64,000 nucleotides of DNA from Malurus cyaneus samueli. Lineage: Eukaryota > Chordata > Aves > Passeriformes > Maluridae. The translations under genes and the position numbers were made by a program. A model generated the notes under the pieces. The model had not been told where the DNA came from. It ran no database searches and worked only from the letters and a program-made list of their open reading frames with translations. Location of the stretch: NCBI GenBank assembly GCA_009741485.1, contig CM019218.1, forward strand, positions 39,697,358 to 39,761,357, given 5' to 3'. This document shows, one piece after another, positions 36,101 to 48,152 of the stretch (positions within the stretch are counted from its first letter, which is position 1; every line of letters begins with the position of its first letter).

Positions 36101-37660
36101 ATTTAACTCATTTAAGTAAAGCCTTCAAATATGTGGCTACAAAAGACTGCTCAGTCATCTTTAGACAGAGTAAGCCTGGGTTCGTTTTTTTTTTTTTTTT
36201 GAGATGGACTTTAGAAGATATAAAGTAGAAAAAAGAGTTTTCATATGCATGGCTTCACCTTTTTTTTAAGGTAAATTAGAAAAATTTTTTTTCACCAGAG
36301 CTAGCTCCCTTAGCCCTTGGTTTCAGACAATGCTTCAAGCTAGTATCTCAAGTTAATTTCCCAGAAAGTGGAATGCAAGGTAAAGTAAAATCCTTTACAA
36401 TTGGTCAGGAAAATAAACTCAGCCAGACTTTTAAGCAAGCCAAAAGCCCTGCATGCACAGGGTCTAATCCTGGTCTCCTCAAATGACTCCCAATTTTTCT
36501 TTGGCTTCACTGAGATACACAGTGCAAACTCAGCTTTATAAAGAATTCAGAGAAGGTCCAAGCACTTTTTTTTTAACCCAAAGGATTTCATAAACAGAAC
36601 TTTTATCCTAGGCTGGCTATTTCAATAGGACTTATACGTATAAAGACTTTCTGTGCTGAAGATAGTCCCTAAATGTATAATCCCTGCTGAGCAAGCTGGT
36701 TAGGGGAGGCTGCCATCCTGGCTGTAGTTCTCAGCAGGCATGCAATTTAAACACTGGGGAGTTTAGGTGCTCTTTGTAACACTGTGCATTCTGCTCCAAA
36801 GAGCTTAGAAGTGCAAAGCCAGTGAATGTAACCTGTCTTCTGTTAATACTACACTTTGGTGTGCTTGAATTGCATTTTGCTTTTTCTCCCTTGTTTTCTC
36901 TTCCAAAAAGTGAAGAAGTAAATCCCTGTGAATATAAGAAAGCTTCTCTTTCATAGACAAATAGACCCATGAATAACAAAGGTTTGAAGCAAATTTCTGA
37001 AAAATATACCCTGCCAGAATTGTCCAGAACTCTTCAAAGTGAGACAAAATTACTCTTTACATGCTGTTCAGACACAAATACTAAACAAAAAATAAAATCT
37101 ATCTTTTTCAAAGCTCCTGTGTCTCTGTAGAGCGAATTGGAAATGAAAAGAATTGTGTTACCTAATGAAGAATTAGAAATAATTGTTCTGGGATATTTAC
37201 AATGTTGTCATTAGAAAATATAATAGATTTGTTTTTGCTAAATGGGTTATTCCTATTGTTTTCAGTACTTATGGGTATTGTAAAAATCCATGCATTACTT
37301 TGTCTGGAAATCATTGTTATAACAAGGTTTTTGGTATTTGTTTCTTCTCTTATTAAGTAAGAAAAGTACTCTGAAATGTGGGATTCTAAAGTCAATTACA
37401 CTTATTTGGAGTTAGCTTTTTAATTTGTAATATGACTTACAATAAATCTTTTTAATCCCCCTATAAATGCCTAAATAAAGACACTATCCCACTATAGTTT
37501 CCTAGCCAAAGTGTAATTATAATTACTATATTTTTTCTCATTACTCATTCAGTGTCCATCGATTTCAGATTGAGCCATCATCTCTGGACAATTTCTCTGC
37601 ATTTAGCTAAGAATAACTTGAGGTTTTCTTGGGATAGATCAGCAGTAAAAGGAATCAGTG

Positions 37661-37690
37661 AGATCTGCTTGAGGCAGATCTGCTTGAGTT
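37661..37690. repeat. 15-bp tandem duplication
   Basis: Two adjacent copies beginning 'agatctgcttgag', differing only in the last two bases. Local duplication. Confidence 0.9.
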
Positions 37691-38595
37691 GGCAAGTGAG
37701 AAAGACTGTTAATGCAGTTGCCTATTACTAAAATATGTTTATATCTCGTGTATTATGTAAACAGCATGGATTAGATGCAAGATTCAGAGTTAAGTTCTAG
37801 GATGTACATAATTCTGGGCTTCTAGATAACTGAGCTTCTGCCTCAAAAGATCAAGACATGATATACTACATTTGATGCTGGAACTGCAAACAGCAAACAC
37901 CTAGTAGTTAATTCAATTTTTATTTAGAAACTTGAGGCAGATTAGATTTGTGTTTTGCTTCTTCCAAACACTTTCACATTTGAGATGAGTTTTTTCAAAT
38001 CTGATACTCTGAGAGTAGTCCATATTATTTGTTATATTGACACTAGTAACTATTACTTTTCATTTCTTTTGATGCAGATATATTTGTGTTGTTTGCCATT
38101 GAGCCAGATTTCAGAGCAGAGTGTCAAATATAACAAAACAATGATGTGTTGATAGTTACACTGGTGGCACAATTTATCATGCTGCAGAAAGAGGAAAATT
38201 GCAAACTTCAGTAACGCAGCAGGAAGATTATGAAAAATACTCCCATTAAAAAAAAAATCAGTAAGTCTTTTCCATACTAAAAACAAGAACAGCCAGCTGA
38301 ATTCTTGTATCGTCCAGATCTCAGTATCAGAAGAACATTAGATGGAGGCCTGTTTGGTTTAAAAAAATTGAAGAAAATTAGCATTGTTTCCAAAAATGAC
38401 AAGACACATGCACTTTTGCATGCTTTTCTAATTAATAAAGATTAAAATCCTAATTTGATTTCAGAATAGTCAAGAAATCATGGATGGAAATCCAGTACAA
38501 ATTTCAAATTGGTAGGTCTTTTCATGTGCATCACTAGATATTTGTGAAAGCAGAAGAACACAAAAATAGCTGAATGACAAGACAAAGCTTTTATT

Positions 38596-38617
38596 CCCCC
38601 CCCGCCCCCATTTCCCC
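38596..38617 (-). other. G-rich motif on the minus strand
   Basis: The plus strand has C8-G-C5-ATTT-C4. The minus strand is therefore G4, G5 and G8, where the long run can supply two stacks, so it is a possible quadruplex. Confidence 0.5.
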
Positions 38618-39349
38618 ATTAGTGATTACAGCAGAAGTACAAAAATCACGAAGCAAGACAGCTCTAAATCTATCTATTCATAAACCTTCCCTTCCACAGA
38701 AACCTTAAAGCTTACCAGGTCATTTCCTGATCTTGAATGCTGCTAACTCATAGCCATAGTCTGTCACACTGACTATGTGGCTTAGACATCCTCAATTTTA
38801 TTCCTCCTCATCAAAGTTCCTCCTCCTTTCTAAAACGATTGATCCCCTTGGAACAGATTTGCTGTACACAAATTGGAGAGTAGGGATGGAGTTGGATTCA
38901 CTGCAAAAGGAAGTGTAAAGAAAACTTATAGTAGCCATGGACTCACAGTAGATCTATATTTATTTTTTATTTCACCCCAGGTAGTTTAATCACCAACTTT
39001 AACCTTTGTGAAGAAGCAGAAGTAGACCCTCATGTTTTATGCAAAAGAATGCCAGACTTACAAAAGACTAATGGGGAAACAGTTTTTTTCCTTACTTCTG
39101 CAAATTTAAGCAGAAAGTAGAAGGTTGCTAGGTAGAATAACCAGGTGCCATGACAACTTAGAAAGTCTTCACAGGTGAGTCACACTGGCTTATCCAATTT
39201 GAAGCTTTCAACTTAATCCTTCTGCTCAGTGATTCTTAACACAATGTGACTGCAAGCTGTGAAACATTTTCTTGTGCTTCACTTTTCCAACTTATTTTAC
39301 CGTGTAAAAACCCAGTCTCTGATACATAATACTCTTCCATTTTGCTTAA

Positions 39350-39427
39350 AAAAAAAAAACCAAAAAAAAACAAAACAAAAAAAAAACCCACAAAAAAAAA
39401 ACCCACAAAAAAAAAACCCACAAAAAA
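39350..39427. repeat. A-rich minisatellite with a 15-bp period
   Basis: After an A12 run and irregular AAAAC units, three CCCAC blocks separated by A10 runs repeat with exactly 15-bp spacing (CCCA starts at 39387, 39402 and 39417). Because 15 is divisible by three, the minus strand reads a repeating Phe-Phe-Val-Gly-Phe pentapeptide. That explains the frame there without implying a protein. Confidence 0.92.
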
Positions 39428-41372
39428 ATAAAGCACTAGGTTTGTGCTGGAATTAGTTTGGGCATCTTTCAGGTTACAGTGGTGCAGACATATTGAATTT
39501 ATCATCTGTAACAGAAATGAATAAGTGACTATGATTTTAATCTGTCCTTACTCAACACAAATATTAATATGAAGGAAAGAATAACAACCTTGTGCTTAAC
39601 TTCCTTTCTTCCATTAATTTGCTTGGGGGAAATGGTGTTTTGTTGAATAACTGAATTGTTCATCATCTGAAAACATTCCCCTTCTTAAATTCACTTGCCA
39701 AATATGGGAGGACATAAAATAACTGTATTGTAATATATTGTTATTGTAACATTGTTGTTGTTGTTCATTTTTCTGTGTACATCGTTCCATGTTCCAGAAT
39801 GCGGTCTCAAACCTTACACTACAAAATTCCCCCTTATACCTCTCATCACCCTAATGGGATCAGGTTTCAGCTGATTAAGGTTGTTCAGCCTCATTCTGCT
39901 CAGCCTGACTATCTTTCACATGAAGATTTTACATGTGAAGTCAGGTATTAGGTATTTAACTACAGATCCTGCATTTGAATTTTCTCTCTTAAATCTGGAA
40001 CTTTAAAATATCATTTTAATTAGGACATTTACACAACTAATATTCATTCTTAAATAATTTCTTGTGTATAAAATTTCTCAGAATTTTCACTTGCAAGCAA
40101 GAGTCTCCAACCTCTTCTGACTATGTATGTGCTGATCCATGATAAGAAGGGGAACTCTTTTCCAAAACTGGGTTTCCTGCCTGAATCGAGCAATTTGAAC
40201 TCATGATTACAATGTGGTAGCAATCCCACTGGTGCAGTGACACTCATTGCAGTCAATAGGCAAGGGGGGGAAAACAGCTTGAAGTATCCAGATTCTGCTC
40301 TCACTGACATGAACATGCCTTCAAGTGATGTGTGAAAAGGCAATTTTAATATATGATGCTCACTTAACGGCACTAACATATGCTGTGCCAGCAGCAAATA
40401 GAATGTAGCAGAGCCTCTTGCATCTTTCTTCCATCCTGACATTACAGATGACAATTTTAAAATATTGAACACTGGCACAATTCTAGATAAATCATACAAA
40501 CACAGAAAGCAGCTATGAAACATAAAATTCATAATGTCTGCAAGAGTGAGCCATTCTACTCATGTGAAGATTGACTTCTGGTAAGAGTGTTATCTCTACA
40601 TCACATATGCAATTTATCTGGATACACACAGTAAAAATTTTGCTGCAGGCCAGCAGTCTGACTTGCCAAGGATTGGGAAAAGCAACCTGTTCTCATAAAA
40701 ACAAATGAGAAGGTTCATCCTGTTTTATAAAGCATCTTGGTAATTGCATTTGATATTGGACAATGAGGATCTATGTGATGACTTGAATTTTTCTCTAACA
40801 GGGGATTCTCCAAGGGATTTCCCCCAGAAGTTTTTTGTGTCAATGATCTAAAGTTGTTGTACTTCATTTGCCACATCCATATCAAGAATAGTAGCTTGAT
40901 GCGATTTTTACCGTCTCTGGCAGAAATGTGCAAAGCAAATGTTTATCTGTTTATCTGTTAAAAACAAACTAAAATCTACACCAAAACAAAACAAAAACAA
41001 TAAAACTGCAGAAAACTGAAGCATCTCTCCATATTCTGATCTTCACCATCATCGTTGCTGTGCCTTCTGCAGCCACACACCAGAGCCTGAAATATTGTGG
41101 TAAGTTATTGATTTGTGGTTTTCCACTTTGGCTCAAAAATTATTGTATTTTAATTATTATTACTTCCATTCAGGCAAATAATCCTTATGCTGGGCTAGTT
41201 TGGCTTCTCTGCCTCTGACCCAGCTGGAACTGAGGCCCAGAGCTTCATATCAGGGGATTGCTATGCCAGTCTGGGAAGCTTCTCCCACTTTACCCCAGCA
41301 CGGGGTTAATGAAATACAGAGAAATTTCAGGGAGGCAGGGAAGTCAGTACAAGTCTCTTTCCTGCCCAGGAA

Positions 41373-41584
41373 TTAAATAATTAGACAAATCCAATGGTGG
41401 ACTAAGTTGATGAGCTGCACTGTTCCCACTCCCTGTGGAGCACTAGCAGCCCATTCTTGGATGTCTCTCAACAACCTGGAGGTTTCTTCCATTAGCCTGG
41501 CAAATGTATCTGCCCTTTCTGGCCAGCTGGCAGCCAGTTCTATCTCTGTCTGTAACACATTTGAGCTGGAGCTGTTCCATCCAC
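41373..41584 (-). other. Exon-like open segment with a strong splice-acceptor context
   Basis: On the minus strand a long pyrimidine-rich tract ending in 'ctgtgcag' lies immediately before 41584. The frame then stays open for about 70 codons to a stop ending at 41373. It encodes a polar, helix-prone peptide (LAASWPERADTFARLMEETS and following) unlike the Lys/Phe-rich chance frames elsewhere. The block is also GC-richer than its surroundings, from about 41190 to 41650. I do not recognise the protein. It could be an exon of an unknown transcript, a piece of an old retroelement, or chance. The opposite strand also has an 84-codon frame, so openness alone is weak evidence. Confidence 0.22.
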
Positions 41585-43569
41585 CTGCACAGAAACATGG
41601 AAGGGAAAAAGAGAAGGTTCTCACTCAGTCATTCAGGAGCCACCATGTCCAACTTTCTTAATAGAGAAACAGATGCCTGAGATGTAGGAGAGTGAGGGTT
41701 TTAAATGGTTTGTTGCTTTGCAGCAATCTGATCTACTGGCAGGATTGCCCAGCCTCTCTCTTTGCTAAACCAGTGAGGAGATGATGGTTTGATTCTTTTT
41801 TATAGCTTTGAAGTAAATATACTTTTTCTTTTTTTTTTTTTTTTAATTCCCAAACTACTATTTTCTCTGCATTTTTAAAAGCAATTATTCAAACCCCAGA
41901 AATTCTTGACAGCCATCAGTCTGTGTCCCTAATCGCTTGATTTCTCTCTGATGCTTTCTTACTATAATTACAATCTTTTGACATTAAATTTTGAAATTAC
42001 TTATATTTCTTCTCATGGCAACAATAGGTATTCATTGTGTATTCTGAATACAATTATAACTGACTATTTTCAAATTACGCAGGCTCACCTACCTGAAGTG
42101 TAGAACCAAAGGTGTTTTCCTGGAGCTCATGCAACCCTTCAGGCCAAAGGTTTTCCCTCATACATACCCACGAAATCCCATCAACAAGTAAAACTAGGAC
42201 TGCTGCATCTTCTAACTCCATAATTCTCTCAGTTAGGGAGTTTTAAGAGACTTATTTTTCAACAAACCTTCCCACATCGCATCTAGGAAAATAAGACATC
42301 AGTCAGGATCTGAAAATTCAGTCTGTTGAACTACATTAATTTTGTTGAAGGCTGATATATTGATCAGGATTCATTGACTTGGGGCAGAAAATAAATTATG
42401 CAGACTCTCTATAAGCAGACTAATATTAAAAAACCTACTCAAAACAAACAACCTCTTTCCCCATCCTTTTTTTCAGTCCCACACCCAAAACACCATGGAT
42501 ATAAAAATGTGTTGAGAAAAAAGAAGGCTCAAGAAGAGAATCTCAGTTATAAAATTTTTAGGAAACAAAATTAAGACTACTTAGGAAATTATAAATTCTC
42601 TTAGGTCCAGCCAATATGTAATAACTGCATGTACTTGGGTTTGTTCTCTGTCTGACAGGCAAAATGAAAGATTGGTAATAACAACAGTCAGAAAGTAATT
42701 TGGCCCCCATCACTTATGGAAGATACCTGTAAGAGAAATGCCAGAAAATGCCTGGTAATCTCTAAATCAAATAAAAATCTACGCCATCAGAGAGAAAACT
42801 AAGTTGGAACTTAATTTGAATATTGCAAAAAGAAAATGCTTCACGTAAACACTAGCACAAAAAACAGATTTTCTCTTTTTTGTTTTTTATTTTTATGTGG
42901 AAGTTCTTCAATGCTGTTAAAATGGAAGCATTTAAAAGTCAAATTTTAAACCAACGTTTTATTTGTTGATTTACATTACAGTAACTTAATCATTACCTTT
43001 ATACCTTCTTAACAGTTCCTTTCATTGTGATTTCATCCAAAAGAGGAAATTGATGTGAAAAGACTATTCACATAATTTCATTCCGCCTCAAATCTTTCAC
43101 AGTCACTGAAACCCAGAGAAGAATGACATGAGCAAGCTACTCTGTGAATAAAATACTGTTTATTCACATTCCCCAGACAGATAGAGAATTTCTGCTGTGG
43201 GACAACCACAATTGACTGCCTTTAACATCTAAAAGAAATACTTTTTGGAATGACATCTTATGAACTTCATGGCATTGCATTCCTAGCGTGAGCAGAAAGA
43301 AAAGTTCAAAGAGATCACTTTTCCTTTTGCCTTCCTGCCATTTTCACTTTACTCCCACAAAAAAACAATAAAAAAAATTCAAAGCATAATAAGTTGGTTT
43401 AATGAATTGGCATATTCTGATTAAAAAATCGAATACAGTACGAAAAATGTATTTCCAGCAAATTAAGTTTACATTTTTTGTTGTTGTTTCAATGAGAGGT
43501 TTTTATTAATGTGGATATGATAGTACTTTAAGCAAGAAATAAATACAAGCAAATTCACTTACAGCTGTT

Positions 43570-43591
43570 AAAAAAAAAAAAAAAAAAAAAA
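43570..43591. repeat. Poly(A) run, A22, flanked by short direct repeats
   Basis: The run sits between 'acagctgtt' and 'acagctatg', sharing 'acagct'. This could be a short target-site duplication around a bare poly(A) insertion, or coincidence. Confidence 0.9.
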
Positions 43592-46500
43592 CAGCTATGA
43601 TAATACGAAGTAACCACTCATTCTATTTGGTGGACCATTTTGGAGTTCTTTTTTCCTCTCCAAAGATGTTGCAGTGGTGGTGTTTACAAATATCAGTATA
43701 GCAAAGAACAACTTCAGAACATAGTTTCAGTTCCCAAAATGATTGTATAAATGGTTCTCTGAAACAATTTGCTATGTGATCCCTCCAAACAACTAATTTA
43801 TACTCTGTGTTGATTCATTTTGTGTATCTGCACAAATCTTTTTTTTTTTATATAAAAAGAGAAAAAGAATATTCTGGTTACAAGAAGTGAGCTACTACTA
43901 GGGGAGCACATGGAAATGTGTTCTAAAAGGAAGAGTACTTTTTTGAGTCAGGAGAATGCTTACCTGTTATCATTCCAGAACTCTGCTCCTCAGTTTCATC
44001 ACTCTCCCCACTTTCAACAGGAAAAGTGTAAATCAGAAAATGTAATGAGGGAAGCTAAATTCTTGTTGGGTTCTAGTTTAATCTTTTGTTTCTTACTCTG
44101 AATACGCATTTGTATTAGCATTCATTGCATATTAGGTCTTTTCTTTCTCCCTTCTGTTGCACATATATTTGACTCTGATTTTCTTGAATTTATAACTCTT
44201 AGCCTGGAGAGAACTGCAAGATCTTTACATTTCAAGGTTACTGACATCGTATGCTCCATTCATCTTAATATGTTCCCTTTTCAGTATGCTTTCCCAAAAC
44301 CTGCCTCAGTTTGTGAAAAATAAGCATTTGCCTGGCAATACAGATGTAACTTGTCTGTACTGCTCAGTGACTGCACTTCCAGTCACATTTTTAACACGAG
44401 GCAGAAATCAGTCACTGCATTTCACAGGGAGTCAAAAGAACTTCTGCATATGGGGCTTGCTATAAAACTATGAACTCCCTCCACACCTTGAGATTTCTCT
44501 TGTTCCTGACAAGCTTAGGTGGGCATTAATTTCTGAGCTGCTCCTACACATGAGAATTGGTATGTCTGTGTATTTACAGAAATCTGCAGCTTTGATTAGC
44601 CAGTGGCTAAGCTTAATGATCACAGTATGGATCCAGAGTGCTCATTTCATTCAGTCCTAGGGTACTTATCTTTGATTTGAAACATTAAAATCTTTTTTGA
44701 TAGGGACATAAACATGAAATTTGGCAGGTAGTTCCTCATAGTCTCAATTTGAGAATAGACTGAACAACTAGCATTCTCCCAAATTGCAGCTCTATGTATT
44801 AAAAGACTCTCTGAGGTCAGATGATCTAATTAATTCAGGTAAAAGTAACTCACATCCAGATAACATAACAGCAGTCTCAGATCTGGGAATCTGAGTTATT
44901 TAAGTTATATTTCTCTTCTCTTCTTACTTGAAGAACGAAGATAATAGCTCTATTTTACCGCTCCTGTGCAATAAAGCATTTTAACACAGCTCTTGAACAG
45001 GTCTCAATTACTGGAAAAGTTACAGTACGAGGGCATCAGGAGCTCTTGTGAGAAAATAACTGCTCAACAGTCTTCTATGATTAGGAGTCGTGGGGCAGAA
45101 AGATAATTTTCTTCCTCTTTTGCATAGCCTTGAGGACATTGCAATTACTTCCGAAGCAATAACAGTACCCGGGGCTCTTCTGGTGAGCCTGGTGATACCA
45201 TAATGGACAGCAGCAAACAAATAACAAATAAGCAAACAAAGTGCTGTGTGAGACAGTCCCTATTAAAAACATAAAAGGAAGAGGTGGAAAAGAACAGGCA
45301 TTAGAGGGATGGCAACTGTTGTTTACCAAAGGAAAATCATGTTGTTTTCTTGCGACTCCTTTTATGGGAAATAAGGCACTAAGAAAGGCAAACTGAACTT
45401 GGCAGTGCTCAGCACAGGATTTGTCTATAAACTCTGCCTGGGATATGGTTCTTCCTGAGCTTCATTCTTTACCAAACTCTTAAATAACAACTTTGGTTCT
45501 AGTCTCTACTTTTGCTATCTCTTACTAATTTAGCATTTCAGAATAACTCAGAATGTTGTATTTCTGAAATTTCACGTTTTTGTCAATATAGCTGATTTTT
45601 CTTTGTTTTCACCTTGTGAATGGAAAGTACAAGACAATGTACTTTTGGATCTTGATTGCAGCTTTTCTATTTACTTTTCAAAATTTGTGTGTTGTTTGTT
45701 TGTTTGTGGTTGTTTCTTTGGTTGGGGTTTTTAAGTGGGAGGTACTAAACAATTTTATTGCTGTTCCATGCTGCCTTTTGTTTGTTAATGTGTTGACAGT
45801 GGGGAGCTTCTGCATGAGTCTCTCTCTGCTGTGAGCCCTCATTCACATAAATGGCATTTCTTGACAGCAAATCAAAACAATCTCTAATTTGTTGGTTTTT
45901 TCCCTTTAATCTAATGCGAACTAAGTGCACAGGGCCTAGTCAGTTCTAATGCATTTTTCATATCCCAGAAAAATTGTTTGTCTGCTGACATTTACCATGC
46001 ACGCTCTGCTCTCACAAAGCAAAATTTTTGTATGGACTTACTACTGAGTTAAAATTTCTTTTGCTCTGCTCATATGTCCCAGAAATTCAGAGGGTCTCCA
46101 ATAACACAACATTACTTGAAGAGAGCATCTAAGGTTTAATTTCTCTGATAAAGGAGCCTGAACCAGAATCTGCTTTTGTCAGACAAGAATAGATGACTTT
46201 TATCCCAAATATATTTAATGGCAACTCCAAATCCTGCAAAGCTGAACAAAAAATTAAATTCTACCTACCTTGAAAACAAATGTAGGGTTTCCTGACTGTA
46301 ATTAACTTGTTAGAAATTTTGTGACAACTTCAGTAGGTCCAGGATTCATTTTTAATCATAGCTCTCAATGTTTTAACCTTCAGTATTCCATTTTCTATTT
46401 TTTTACTTAACCTGTCATATTTTCAAGATGCTTTAAAGTCTCACAGATGTTTATTCAAAAAATACAGACATGTTAGAAAATGTCAAGTTACAAGCTGCAA

Positions 46501-48125
46501 ACAATAGCAGTAACATGCCTGCAAAACTCAGTTTCTGCTCTGAATCTGTTTGCTCCAACTTTTAACTTCTTCAAACACATCACTGTTATAATAGCCTTAT
46601 TAGCCTTTTACAAAGGGTAAAGACACAAAGCAAGGGATGGGGAAAAGGATTTCCATTATGCAATACAATCGAGAGCACCTGTGCTGGAATTCATTAATTC
46701 CCTTGAGCAGGCAGCTGCATATTTTCAACATCCTGATGAGGGGGGGGAAGGAGGAGAGCAGTTGACTGTACAAATTGAAAAACACAACAAAATATAAAGT
46801 GCCTCATTTTCTTACTCAGGCATTTGATTAAGCTGTTCCCCTTTTAGAACTGCTGATTTCCTTGTATTTCTGTTTATATAATATATTTATATCTTCATTA
46901 TAAATACAAAGTAATATTGGAATGATGTATTCTAAAAAGCACAGCTTACACTATTGGTTCTGCAAAGTTAAATAACTGAAATATTGCTGAACACCTTTAT
47001 TCTGTATGTTTATCATTTAGGAGTGATTGTTCTAGTTAGAAATCATCCTGGCTTTATTAGAAAAATGATTATTTTTACAAATATATTTTATTTTATTTAG
47101 GTTTTTATCCTGCTTCTAACCAGTTTGGGGTTGTTTTTTTTCTATCCCAAATTTCTCTGTGCTTTATTCTGGGCAAGTAAGTTTATAACACTGTGAAATT
47201 TTACTTGGACTTCTCCAACTGCTTTCAGCTGTGGAAGCCCAGGTTAGTGATTCACAAACCTGTTTGTAATTAAGGATCAGGAGGAGGATCTTGACATCAC
47301 TGTCTTCTTCTGACCTGTTCTAACAGGGTCCAGAAAAGTTATTTCCAAGAACTTATTGGATTTTTCAAATGGAAATCCTGAAAAATCCTGATTATAGATG
47401 TCTCCTACAGATAACTTCTCCGATGTTGAGGGAATACTGTAGATAACCATGCTTCCTCAGATTATATTCAATTCTACTCACATTTCCTAAGAGGCAGGCA
47501 TGGGTGCAGAATATGGATTGCAACAACAGCCTCTGAATTCTGGGGCACTAACAAAGTCCCTGAGAACAAATTTCCTAAGGTTTAACAAGGGCAAACAGGT
47601 GCATTTTATTGTGACCTAAGTTTCAATGGGACTGTCCACTAACATCTTTTTTAAATACAAAATTTAACATATTTGCGAGGCTCTATGAAGCAAAGCTCCA
47701 TAGCAATCTTCACCGGGACCTGTGCTCTTCAAGTTTAAAACAGTCAAAACCAGATATGATCATGAAATGAAGCTGAAAGATTTCAAAACACTAAACAAAT
47801 TAGTGGTAAAATGGCAGATAAAATCAAGTGTGAATTGGCTGCATGTGGAGAAAATATCTCTAATGAAATGTATACATACATACAGTTATGGCTCTGAATA
47901 ATGTATTGATGCTGAGGAAAGGGATTTGGAACTCAGGGATAGATCTCTGAAAATATCAGTCAATATACAGTCAAGAGGTGTATGTTGAGACTCACTAGGA
48001 AAAAAAGTTGACAAATATGTATATGTCACTCCTTAATTTCCTTATATACTGCTAATTATAAACTCTGAAAGTTTAGTAGCTCCTAGAGTTCATTTTAGCA
48101 GAACTATTTAATCTAGGAAAATAAC

Positions 48126-48152
48126 AAAAAAAAAAAAAAAAAAAAAAAAAAA
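48126..48152. repeat. Poly(A) run, A27
   Basis: Twenty-seven A bases after 'aggaaaataac'. No retroposon body is visible. Confidence 0.95.

Larger units (their letters stand above)
34731..41372. other. Unique noncoding DNA
   Basis: No gene is supported. Listed separately are the duplicated 21-mer at 35465/35511, a 23-bp palindrome at 36078, the 15-bp duplication at 37661, a C-rich tract at 38596 and the minisatellite at 39387. The longest frame free of low-complexity sequence in the window, 160 codons at 40050-40532 (minus), lies here. It has no recognisable domain, no splice context that stands out and no similarity known to me. Confidence 0.5.

Noticed and set aside
39236..39505. Repetitive Phe-Val-Gly protein on the minus strand
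   Set aside because: Produced by the 15-bp A-rich minisatellite, whose period is divisible by three.
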